A stretch of DNA of 64,000 nt, from NCBI GenBank assembly GCA_900551245.1, contig URVC01000013.1, forward strand, positions 1 through 64,000. Direction: 5' to 3'. The DNA comes from an uncultured bacterium (GTDB lineage: Bacteria; Verrucomicrobiota; Lentisphaeria; Victivallales; Victivallaceae). A program made the translations under genes and the position numbers. This document shows positions 43,297 to 51,192 of this stretch, in pieces. Each line of letters starts with the position of its first letter. Position 1 is the first letter of the stretch. The notes beneath the pieces were generated by a model. It was not told where the DNA came from, did not search any database, and saw only the letters and a list, made by a program, of their open reading frames with translations.

Positions 43297-44373
43297 ATGA
43301 CCGGAGCTGTGAAATTTCTGCCGAACCGGGTGTGGCGGGTCTATCGCGGAGGGAGCGGCATCGATCTGCTCCGGCGGGCGGAGAGGGCGGAGGACGGCCA
43401 TTTCCCCGAGGACTGGATCGCTTCGACTTCCCCGGCGAACAACCCGCAGTATCCGGCGGCGGAGCAGGGGCTGAGCCGGGTGGCGGCGGCGGGTCGGGAG
43501 ATGCTGTTCGGCGACTGGCTCGCGGCCAATCCGGAGGAGACGCTGGGGCGGGAACATGCGGCGAAGTATGGCGCAAATGCCGCGTTGCTGATGAAGATTC
43601 TCGACGCCGCCGAGCGGCTGCCGATTCAGGTTCACCCGAGCGTGCCGGACGCCCGGCGGTACTTTCATTCGGAGTTTGGCAAGACCGAGGCGTGGTATGT
43701 GATTTCGACCCGCGAGGTCGAGGGGGAAGCTCCCTACCTGCTCTTCGGATTCAACGAGCGGCTGGATCGGGAGCGTTTCTGTCGCGAAGCACTGGCTGGA
43801 GCGTTCCCCACGGGGCAGGGGATGCTGCACAAACTGGCGGTCCGCCCCGGCGACTGCTTCATCGTGCCCGGCGGCACGCCGCATGCGATCGGTTGCGGCG
43901 TCACACTGATCGAGGTGATGGAGCCGAGTGACCTGGTGGTTCAGCCGGAGTTCTTCTGTGGAACCCAGCGGCTCTCCGACGCGGAACGCTGGAGCGGCGC
44001 CGAGCCGCTGGATGCCCTGAAGAGTTTCGACTTCGTCTCTGAAACGGAGGCGGCGTTGCGCGCCCGCTGCACGCCGGAGCCGGAGAGGATCGATGAATCA
44101 CTCTCCCGCATCATTCCCGGGCGGATTGCCTGGTATTTCGAGGTTCAGCTTCTCCGTTGTCGCGGAACATACCGCTTCTTCAACCGGGAGAATCGTCACC
44201 GGGCCGGTGTGGTGACTGCGGGGGATCTCGTGCTCACCGATTCCACTGGAACGCTGGAACTTCATCGCGGCGATGCGTTTTTCCTGCCTTACTCTCTGAA
44301 GGATTGCGAGTTCCGTGGTGTCGGCGATGTGGTGTTCGCTCTGCCGCCGGCGCTGGATGCCCACCGGAATTGA
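43297..44373 (+). CDS. manA: Type I mannose-6-phosphate isomerase
   Basis: 358 aa from the ATG at 43297, preceded by AGGAA. Cupin metal ligands are recognisable in QVHPSVPDA (Gln, His) and GGTPHAIG (His), plus FGKTEAWYV, the ManA pattern. It interconverts mannose-6-phosphate and fructose-6-phosphate in the cytoplasm. It is divergent from the glycyl-radical operon and may belong to the same pathway, or to mannose use by the GH130 locus. The C-terminal domain ends at VVFALPPALD. Confidence 0.88.
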   Translation: MTGAVKFLPNRVWRVYRGGSGIDLLRRAERAEDGHFPEDWIASTSPANNPQYPAAEQGLSRVAAAGREMLFGDWLAANPEETLGREHAAKYGANAALLMKILDAAERLPIQVHPSVPDARRYFHSEFGKTEAWYVISTREVEGEAPYLLFGFNERLDRERFCREALAGAFPTGQGMLHKLAVRPGDCFIVPGGTPHAIGCGVTLIEVMEPSDLVVQPEFFCGTQRLSDAERWSGAEPLDALKSFDFVSETEAALRARCTPEPERIDESLSRIIPGRIAWYFEVQLLRCRGTYRFFNRENRHRAGVVTAGDLVLTDSTGTLELHRGDAFFLPYSLKDCEFRGVGDVVFALPPALDAHRN

Positions 44374-44385
44374 TTGTGCAGGAGC

Positions 44386-45684
44386 TTATTCGGGCAGTTT
44401 TACCTTGCAGACGGTGAGCCGGGTCGGTTCCGGCAGCGGCGGTTGCCGGGGCTGGTCGCGGTTGGCCGGGAGCGTCTCCCAGCGGAGAAACCAGCTCACC
44501 CCCGGTTCGCCGGAACATCCGGCATCCGGGAGCCAGTTCCGAATGAGGCCGGGGAAGGTCTGCTCCATCGTCTGCAGTCCAGCTGGACAGGTGGTGCGTG
44601 GCGGGAGGGTTTCGCGCGTCTTGAGCGTCACCGGATCGAGCAGCCAGCAGCCGGATTCCCGCCCGACGAATTCAAAATCCTGCAGGAGCGTGCCGTCCGG
44701 CTGGAACCGGACCGGCGGCGCAAATACCATCTGCCGGATTGAACCGCCGCCGGAGAACTCCCACCGTTCCGCCTTCGGCCAGTTTCCATGTGGAACGAGC
44801 TGATGCGGGCCGTTTTGATTCAGACGGAGGGTGAAGATGCGGCTCGCGCCGTCGCGGTCGTACAGGTGAAAGGAGAGAATCGGCCGTTTCCCGCTGTCGA
44901 AGCCGATGCTGCCGCACATGTTGATGAGGCCGCTGCCGCGGGGCGCCGTCGGAAGGACGACGATTCCGAGGGAATCGCTGGTCATCGGCAGGGAAAGGGG
45001 CGTGCCCGCCGAATTTTCCCAGTGGCGCAGATCGCGGCTGCGGGCGTAGCAGAGATCGTGGTTGGTGGCGCAGTCGCCGTTGTCCCGCCAGACCCAGGCG
45101 AGGTGGTAGAAGCCGTCCGGACCGGCGACCGGACCGAAGAAGTAGGCGTTCATTCTGCCGTTGCCGGAGGTGAGCGGCTGATCGAGCAGGCGGGACCAGC
45201 GCCCGGTTTGCGCGTCGTAGACGTTGTAGATTTCGTTGCCGCAACCGCTTGCACCGTATCGATAGTGAAAGATCATCTCCCCCGCCGGACCCGTGAGAAA
45301 GCGCGGGTAGGTACAGCGTTCTTCGCAGTTCCCGATCAGGGAGCCAACCTGCTCGATCGAGCCAAGATCGTGCGGCCGCTTCATCTGAAAATAGAGGAGA
45401 GGCGAGGCGTGCATGTTCGCCGCGATGTGCAGACATCCGGTCGAGTCGCAGAAGAGCTGGATCGTGTTGTGCGAGTCCCAGCCGACTGCAGTGTCGAGTT
45501 TGCGGTACTCCCAGTCGGGGGAGGGGAGAGTGCGGGTGGCGATGACCAGTTGCCGTTCGGCGTTGTAGTATCCTGCATACTGCCGGGGCGGCGTGGTCAG
45601 GAGGGCAAAGTTCACTTTGTGGCCGGCCCAGGCGGTGCCGACGGGAATCTGTTCGAGGAGAACCGGGGAATCTTCTTTTCTCAT
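44386..45684 (-). CDS. BNR-repeat beta-propeller protein, candidate polysaccharide lyase or hydrolase
   Basis: 432 aa from the ATG at 45684; a TTG at 45705 is possible but no good ribosome-binding site is seen for either. Motifs include WDSHNTIQLFCDSTGCLHIAAN, YPRFLTGPAGEMIFHYRYGASG and LAWVWRDNGDCATNHDLCYARS, the pattern of the BNR_4 group of propellers, some members of which are rhamnose-containing polysaccharide lyases. No signal peptide is evident. It sits directly after rhamnose mutarotase, which supports a role on rhamnosyl substrates. Confidence 0.7.
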   Translation of the reverse strand: MRKEDSPVLLEQIPVGTAWAGHKVNFALLTTPPRQYAGYYNAERQLVIATRTLPSPDWEYRKLDTAVGWDSHNTIQLFCDSTGCLHIAANMHASPLLYFQMKRPHDLGSIEQVGSLIGNCEERCTYPRFLTGPAGEMIFHYRYGASGCGNEIYNVYDAQTGRWSRLLDQPLTSGNGRMNAYFFGPVAGPDGFYHLAWVWRDNGDCATNHDLCYARSRDLRHWENSAGTPLSLPMTSDSLGIVVLPTAPRGSGLINMCGSIGFDSGKRPILSFHLYDRDGASRIFTLRLNQNGPHQLVPHGNWPKAERWEFSGGGSIRQMVFAPPVRFQPDGTLLQDFEFVGRESGCWLLDPVTLKTRETLPPRTTCPAGLQTMEQTFPGLIRNWLPDAGCSGEPGVSWFLRWETLPANRDQPRQPPLPEPTRLTVCKVKLPE

Positions 45685-45723
45685 TTTTCTGTCAATGACT
45701 TGCAAATAGAATGGGGAGGGCGC

Positions 45724-46038
45724 TTAATCCAGATGGAACAACTCTTCCAGGGGAACCGTGGACGGTCCGCAACCGTCCGGATCCGGTTCGAGCAGTTCGG
45801 CCATGGATTCCTGCCAGCGCTGGAATACCGGATCGCGGCGCAACGCGTCGAGTCGTTCCGGGGCCGCAACGATGCGCTGCGCGAAGAGCGTGCCGCTTCG
45901 GGAATCCAGCCAGATGGTGTAGTCCGCCACGCCGGCGTTTCGCAGGGCGCGGAGCATATCCGGCCAGATTGCGGCGTGGCGGCGGCGATACTCTTCGGCA
46001 CAGCCGGGGCGGAGTTTCAGCAGAAATGCGTTTCGCAT
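45724..46038 (-). CDS. rhaM: L-rhamnose mutarotase
   Basis: 104 aa, full length. RhaM features are the N-terminal LKLRPGCAEEYRRRH with the catalytic His, AGVADYTIWLD, and a C-terminal PVFQRWQESMAELLE. It interconverts alpha and beta L-rhamnose after release from polysaccharide. Its start is four bases after the stop of the large glycosidase gene, so it belongs to that operon and gives the best hint of the substrate (rhamnose-containing). Confidence 0.92.
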   Translation of the reverse strand: MRNAFLLKLRPGCAEEYRRRHAAIWPDMLRALRNAGVADYTIWLDSRSGTLFAQRIVAAPERLDALRRDPVFQRWQESMAELLEPDPDGCGPSTVPLEELFHLD

Positions 46039-46042
46039 GGAA

Positions 46043-49000
46043 TCAGTTCTCCTGCTGCGTTCCGCGGGTGATCCAGTAGACCATGACGCCGCCGGGGAAG
46101 CTTCCGGGATCGGCGGTGAAGGAGAGTGTGCCGTTGCGGAAAGAGGATTTGACCACGCCGCAGACCGTTCCGTCGAGCCGGAGTGCTTCCACTTTCGGTG
46201 TCGCTTCGCCGTCGAGCTTGAGCGAAACCTTCGCCGGGGCGCGGCGGACGAGGTGCGGCAGTTTGCCCCATTTGAGCAGATATTGTCTTTTTTCCCCTTT
46301 GAAGGTGGTTCCGCTGTCGAGCACGTCGGTCAGGTGGAAGAGCAGGAGTTTGCTGCTGCGGGCGACCGGAGCGTCATCGAGCGAGCTTACACTCACCGTT
46401 GTGGGGTAGGTAACCTGTCTCACCGTCAACGCTCCTGCAGTGAGATTGCCGGAGGCGAGAGTGGCGCTCAGAGTGCGCGGCGTTTGAATCGCCAGCGTGT
46501 TTTTCCGTGAGTCGAGCCGGAGCTCTCCGGTGGAACTCTCTGCGACTCCGGTCCGGAGCAGCGTCTGCCGAAGCGCCTGGATCTTTCGGTTGGGAAGGGG
46601 GGATTTCCCTTCCGCTTCGCTGGATGAAATTACTTGCACACCGGGAACTTGCCGATCTCCGACCACGGTTCCGACTCCGGCAATCAGCCCGAGGCGGCTG
46701 AAGTCAAGCGGATACTCCAGCGGCATGTTGGAGTTCCAGAAGTTCTTCGGCACGTTCCAGGCGAAACGCTCCTTCGAAGGCGACACGTCGCCGCGGCGGA
46801 AAAGCAGCATCACCAGCCGGTCGGAGAGCTGGGCCAGCGGCTCGTTGGCAAAGTCAAAAGTACTGATGGGCATATCCTGCCGGATGTTCCGGTCGTTGTG
46901 CGACCAGGCGAACTGATAGAGTGCATCCCAGTTCTGCAATGCGGCGTATCCGCCGATCACCGGCCCGCCTTCGGAGCGGAACTGGTTGGGAACGCAGAAC
47001 TTGTATTCGGTGATGCTGAACGGTTTCCCGAAGAGGCGCGCGGCGAAAAGCTGTTCCGGCACCTCGTTGCCGAGGTCACTGATACTGGAACGCTGACGGT
47101 AGAGGCCGGGCAGTTTCCATGGGTTGATCGGGAAACGCGGATGATCCTGATACTTATGGTCATCGACCGTGTCGAGTTCTTCGCGGCTGAGCGCCAGTGG
47201 AATCTTGTTGTGCATGTTGAGGTCGGTGCGCAGCGCCTTGAGACCGAGCTCCTCTTTGAGGAACTTCGCCTGCTCCAGAATGCTCTCATGCTGAAGCGTG
47301 TAGAGAAATTCCTGGAAGCGGCGGTCTGTCGGCCCTGTATTTCCCGGTTTTTCTCCCGGATGGTGCCGGGCCAGCCATTGGGGATACCGTCTGCGGTATT
47401 GTTCGGCGATACCCGGTTCCGCGGAAAGTTTGGCGTAGAGATTGTTTTCATTGGTGAAGCTCACGATATAGAGCGCCGGGTCCTCCGCCCAGGTCATGCC
47501 GGTGTAGGGATTGCGGTGGCCGAGCCAGCGGCGGGCGAACTCCTTCCAGTTCTCCATCGCCGCGCGGCTGATCGGCAGCAGCGCCTTCATCTGATATCCT
47601 TTCCCGTTCGGAACCCATTCCGGAATGTTGTCGCCCGCTTTCAATCTGCGGCTGACGAAGACGTCGGTCGTGATGTAGATTCCCCGTTTGCGGCAGGCGG
47701 CGAAGAGGTATTCCAGCCGGTCGAGCATCTCCGGATCGATGGTCAGCGAATCCGGCGCCTCTTTTTTCACGAGAAGGTTGTCGTGATGGTGGAGGCGGAT
47801 CGCGTTGTAGCCGTGCCGCGCCAGTCGTTCTGCGAGTTCATCACTCTCCTTGTGAGAGAGAAACTGTGCACGATTGCAGAGGTTCACGCCGACGAAACGA
47901 ATCCGTTTTTCCGGTGCCTTTTCGAAAGTGAAATGGCCGTCCGGCGCGACGACGACCCGGCCGTATTTGCCTGCGGGCGCGTCGAGCATGCCGGAGAAGT
48001 CCAGCGGAGAGCCCGGCTTGATCGTTCGGGAGGTGTTCAGCCGGATCCATTCTTTCTCTTCGGTGATGACGACCGGGCGGTCGTTGCCCTGAAGCGGAAT
48101 CGCACCGTCGGCGAGAGTAAGGGCAGGAATCAGCCAGTATTGATTCCGGACGCCGCGGAGCGTCATCTTGACCGGATCATCTCGGTCGAGTTTAAACTGC
48201 GAGAAGTAGAGTCCGATTCCCGCATTGCGGTTATCTCCCCGCCAGACCACGACTCCGTTGGGGAGATGATCCGGATTCCACCAGTTGCCGACATCGCGGT
48301 TTGAGATAACGGCAATCCGCTGAATGGAACCGTCAGCGAAGAGAACTTCGAATTCTCCCGCCTTTTCCGGTCGAGTCCAGCCGGTAGCGTGGAGTACGAG
48401 GAGGTGACTGCCGCAGCCGGAGACGGGCAGTGAAACTTCCCGCGGAAAATTTCTTCCGAGTCCGATTGCCGCTTTCCCGTTGTTCTTCGCCGGATCGATG
48501 ATCTGGAACCGGGTGCCGCCGACCGGAAGGGTCCTGAGCGTGAAGCTGCGCAGATCGTTGTGCGGCCCCTGATCGGTCCATCCGCCTTTTCCGTCTCCGG
48601 GAAATTCGTCGGCAAAGCCGATGTTGGCCGCGCGAATCAGGTCGATCGGCGTTCCCTGCAGTGGTTGCAGACGGAGCAGAAGGGACAGCGCTGTTTTCTC
48701 TCTGAACCCGGTTGACGGCTGGAAATAGAGGCGAACGGAAAAGGTGTCCATGCCGGATGGGCGGTTGTCCCGGATTTTCAATTCACTTTTTCCTGAAACG
48801 GAGAGACGGGCGCCGCTGTCGAGCGGAATGGTGACCTGGCTGCATTTACGTTTGGTGATGACTTCGATTCGTTCTTTTTCCGGTTTTTCCGGGAGAAGGA
48901 ACGGTTTACCGTCGATCGTAACGGTGCGGACTGCGCCGGAGATGCGGAACTCCAGAAACAGACCGAAAAGTTCGACCGGTTTCGAGTCTGCGGTGAGTTT

Positions 49001-49282
49001 CGCGCGATAACTGAATGCATCAGCAGACCGGGGCAGAAATTCGGCTCGGAAGGCGGCGTTCCGGAAACGGCCGGAGAAGAGAATCGCTTCTTCTTTCCGT
49101 TCCTGGCGGGGGGCTTGAAGCGTATCAATGGAGTACGACGGCCCGAAGTTGATCAAACGGAATACCGTCTTTTCAATTCGGAAGGAGCCGTCTTTCGAGA
49201 CGTCGAGCCAAGAGGGCAGGGGGATGGCCATGACGGAGAATGCCGATAGAGCCAGAAATGTGGTGAGGAAAATGTTGCGCAT
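46043..49282 (-). CDS. Large secreted clan GH-A glycoside hydrolase (cassette 2)
   Basis: 1079 aa with a signal peptide (IFLTTFLALSAFSVMAIP). An N-terminal beta-rich region of about 430 residues precedes a TIM barrel starting RFVGVNLCNRAQFLSHKES, with YNAIRLHHHDN, the acid/base motif SFTNENNLY and the nucleophile region PFSITEYKF. A C-terminal beta domain of about 200 residues follows. The barrel resembles GH5/GH2-type enzymes, but I cannot fix a family. It is the third gene of the AraC-pilin-glycosidase order and is followed by rhaM and the BNR protein, hence a role on a rhamnose-containing polysaccharide. Confidence 0.75.
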   Translation of the reverse strand: MRNIFLTTFLALSAFSVMAIPLPSWLDVSKDGSFRIEKTVFRLINFGPSYSIDTLQAPRQERKEEAILFSGRFRNAAFRAEFLPRSADAFSYRAKLTADSKPVELFGLFLEFRISGAVRTVTIDGKPFLLPEKPEKERIEVITKRKCSQVTIPLDSGARLSVSGKSELKIRDNRPSGMDTFSVRLYFQPSTGFREKTALSLLLRLQPLQGTPIDLIRAANIGFADEFPGDGKGGWTDQGPHNDLRSFTLRTLPVGGTRFQIIDPAKNNGKAAIGLGRNFPREVSLPVSGCGSHLLVLHATGWTRPEKAGEFEVLFADGSIQRIAVISNRDVGNWWNPDHLPNGVVVWRGDNRNAGIGLYFSQFKLDRDDPVKMTLRGVRNQYWLIPALTLADGAIPLQGNDRPVVITEEKEWIRLNTSRTIKPGSPLDFSGMLDAPAGKYGRVVVAPDGHFTFEKAPEKRIRFVGVNLCNRAQFLSHKESDELAERLARHGYNAIRLHHHDNLLVKKEAPDSLTIDPEMLDRLEYLFAACRKRGIYITTDVFVSRRLKAGDNIPEWVPNGKGYQMKALLPISRAAMENWKEFARRWLGHRNPYTGMTWAEDPALYIVSFTNENNLYAKLSAEPGIAEQYRRRYPQWLARHHPGEKPGNTGPTDRRFQEFLYTLQHESILEQAKFLKEELGLKALRTDLNMHNKIPLALSREELDTVDDHKYQDHPRFPINPWKLPGLYRQRSSISDLGNEVPEQLFAARLFGKPFSITEYKFCVPNQFRSEGGPVIGGYAALQNWDALYQFAWSHNDRNIRQDMPISTFDFANEPLAQLSDRLVMLLFRRGDVSPSKERFAWNVPKNFWNSNMPLEYPLDFSRLGLIAGVGTVVGDRQVPGVQVISSSEAEGKSPLPNRKIQALRQTLLRTGVAESSTGELRLDSRKNTLAIQTPRTLSATLASGNLTAGALTVRQVTYPTTVSVSSLDDAPVARSSKLLLFHLTDVLDSGTTFKGEKRQYLLKWGKLPHLVRRAPAKVSLKLDGEATPKVEALRLDGTVCGVVKSSFRNGTLSFTADPGSFPGGVMVYWITRGTQQEN

Positions 49283-49306
49283 GAATCGTGATTCCCTTAA
49301 AGTTGT

Positions 49307-50101
49307 TTACTGATTGTACCAGAGATTTTTCACTTCGTTGAACGGTGGCGGAATGACCACCCACGGCAGGGCGCCGGAAACGAACGGCGCGGAGGAGACG
49401 TTTCCGGCGGCGAAAAGAACATTGAGGCTGTTTCCGTGACGCATGGAGAGTTCTCCATACTGATCGCCGCGGGAGGTCTGGTTTTTGAGCCAGCGCCAAT
49501 AACCGGTCTCGATCCAGTTTCCGGAAGTATCAGTTGCCTGAATGTCGAACAAGAGGACTTTTTCAGACGGGTGTTTAACCTGATTGAAGCGGGTGATTCC
49601 ACTGTCACTCTGCGGCTCCGGGCGATAGCGCTGAAGAAGTCGGTAATACCAGCTGATTCCATAGTGCGGTTTCTGAATCCACCAGTCGCTGCCGCTGCCT
49701 GTTCCGGTGAGATTGAATTGTCCGGTCTGGGCAGGACAGAGAAACTGATGGATAGAGAGGTATTTACCCTGTATCATGCCCTCAGTATCATCCCAGTCGT
49801 TGTCTGCCAGAAGATTGGGTCCCATGAGAGAACGGGGCCACTGCATGACGGAACCTTTGCCGATATTGTAGTCGGCAGGAGGAAGTATATCCGAGTGATC
49901 CCCGGCATAAAGTGCGAAGGCAAGTCCCTGTTGTTTGAGATTGTTGGTACAGCTGATGCTTTTGGCCCGGTCCCGTGCTTTATTCAGCGCCGGCAGCAGC
50001 ATCGCGGCGAGAATCGCTATGATCGCAATCACGATGAGGAGTTCGATCAGAGTGAATGAATGGAAAACTGCCGCCATGTGGTGGAACGATTTTCTCGTCA
50101 T
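49307..50101 (-). CDS. Type II secretion/type IV pilin-like protein (cassette 2)
   Basis: 264 aa from the ATG at 50101, with GGAGAG upstream. The class III signal is SFTLIELLIVIAIIAILAA then MLLPALNKAR, again with Ser at -1. The globular part has ALYAGDHSDILPPADYN and a C-terminal MRHGNSLNVLFAAGNV, a variant of the H...DG motif. It precedes the large glycosidase by 24 bp. It is clearly related to the pilins at 29468 and 57795 in the first 60 residues and little beyond. Confidence 0.88.
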   Translation of the reverse strand: MTRKSFHHMAAVFHSFTLIELLIVIAIIAILAAMLLPALNKARDRAKSISCTNNLKQQGLAFALYAGDHSDILPPADYNIGKGSVMQWPRSLMGPNLLADNDWDDTEGMIQGKYLSIHQFLCPAQTGQFNLTGTGSGSDWWIQKPHYGISWYYRLLQRYRPEPQSDSGITRFNQVKHPSEKVLLFDIQATDTSGNWIETGYWRWLKNQTSRGDQYGELSMRHGNSLNVLFAAGNVSSAPFVSGALPWVVIPPPFNEVKNLWYNQ

Positions 50102-50146
50102 GGATGTTCTCTCCTTCCGCTGTTTTACGGGATTCCGTCTGGTCAT

Positions 50147-50175
50147 ATTATACCGTGAATGAAAGAGTTTTAGAA
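50147..50175 (-). promoter_or_regulatory. Promoter of cassette 2 pilin-glycosidase operon
   Basis: On the minus strand, TTCTAA (50170-50175), a 17-nt spacer and a perfect TATAAT (50147-50152). A weak -35 beside a perfect -10 suits activation by the AraC protein encoded just upstream. Confidence 0.6.
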
Positions 50176-50219
50176 GGGCAAAAAACAACATAGTTTGAAA
50201 AATTTGAAAAAAAACAAAA

Positions 50220-51122
50220 TCAGCCATTCCGGGAGATGGATCGCAGAGTTTTCCGATATTCTGCCGGAGTTGTTCCGAACTCCTCCCGAAAGAGCCGATA
50301 GAAGTGGGAGAGATCGGTAAAGCCGGAGCGTTTCGCCACTTCCGCCACCTCAAGTTGGGTTTCCTCCAGAAGATGCCGCGCCTCCCGGAACCGTCGTTTC
50401 CGGAGCGCCTGCGAGATGGTCAACCCGGTCAGGCGGCGGTAGGTGCGGCTCAGATGGGCGGGGGTAAGTTGTGTCGCCAGGGCAAGATCCCGGGGATGAA
50501 ATGTCTTGGAAAAATTCCGTTCGATCTCCCGGTCGATGATTTCCGCCAGTTGGGTGTGCTGATTCCGGCGACAGAATTTTTCCTGAAACCGGCAGAGCTG
50601 AGCCAGCAGAATTTTCAGATGGGCTAAATTGATCCACGGCGAATTCGGGTCGCGGTTCTGCTGTTCCCGGAACATCCGGCGGATGAGAGGGCCGACCTCC
50701 TTCCCCGCTGGAACCGGATGCACATGATGCGCTTCCGGGAGCGGCTGGAATCCGGGCGCACAGGCCGCCAGCATTCCGGAGCGGTCAATGATGTTGTGCT
50801 GACACTCCGCCGCGATTGCCGGGGAGAAGATGAGGTCAAAAATTTCCAGTTCCGGAGTCTGGATCTCGTAACTGGTCTGGTCATCGGGGTGGACCAGAAA
50901 GAGCAGTCCCGGTTCCAGATGGAACTGAATATCGTTGCAGTAACACTCCGCTTCACCGGAGACGATCCAGGTGAGTTTGAAGAAATCCCGCGAGGAGCGG
51001 TGCCCCTCCGGATCGGCATAGTGGCCGAAAGGGTGATGAAAATGGAGCACGGCCAGCCCGTCCCTCGCATCGTCAAATGCGCAGGAGCGAAATTTCAATT
51101 GACGGATAGAGCGTTTTGTCAT
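50220..51122 (-). CDS. AraC-family regulator (cassette 2)
   Basis: 300 aa. An N-terminal cupin-like domain (HFHHPFGHYADPEGHRSS, LFLVHPDDQTSYEI) is followed by the two AraC helix-turn-helix units (HPRDLALATQLTPAHLSRTY and VAEVAKRSGFTDLSHFYRLF). It probably activates the pilin-glycosidase-rhaM operon whose promoter lies 45-73 bp downstream of its stop. The inducer is presumably a sugar released from the polysaccharide. Confidence 0.9.
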   Translation of the reverse strand: MTKRSIRQLKFRSCAFDDARDGLAVLHFHHPFGHYADPEGHRSSRDFFKLTWIVSGEAECYCNDIQFHLEPGLLFLVHPDDQTSYEIQTPELEIFDLIFSPAIAAECQHNIIDRSGMLAACAPGFQPLPEAHHVHPVPAGKEVGPLIRRMFREQQNRDPNSPWINLAHLKILLAQLCRFQEKFCRRNQHTQLAEIIDREIERNFSKTFHPRDLALATQLTPAHLSRTYRRLTGLTISQALRKRRFREARHLLEETQLEVAEVAKRSGFTDLSHFYRLFREEFGTTPAEYRKTLRSISRNG

Positions 51123-51192
51123 GTTCTTCTTCTCCTGCTGGGGAACGCTGGCGATTTTTTTCCTTTTAGTACGATGGCGGAATTATGGGTTG

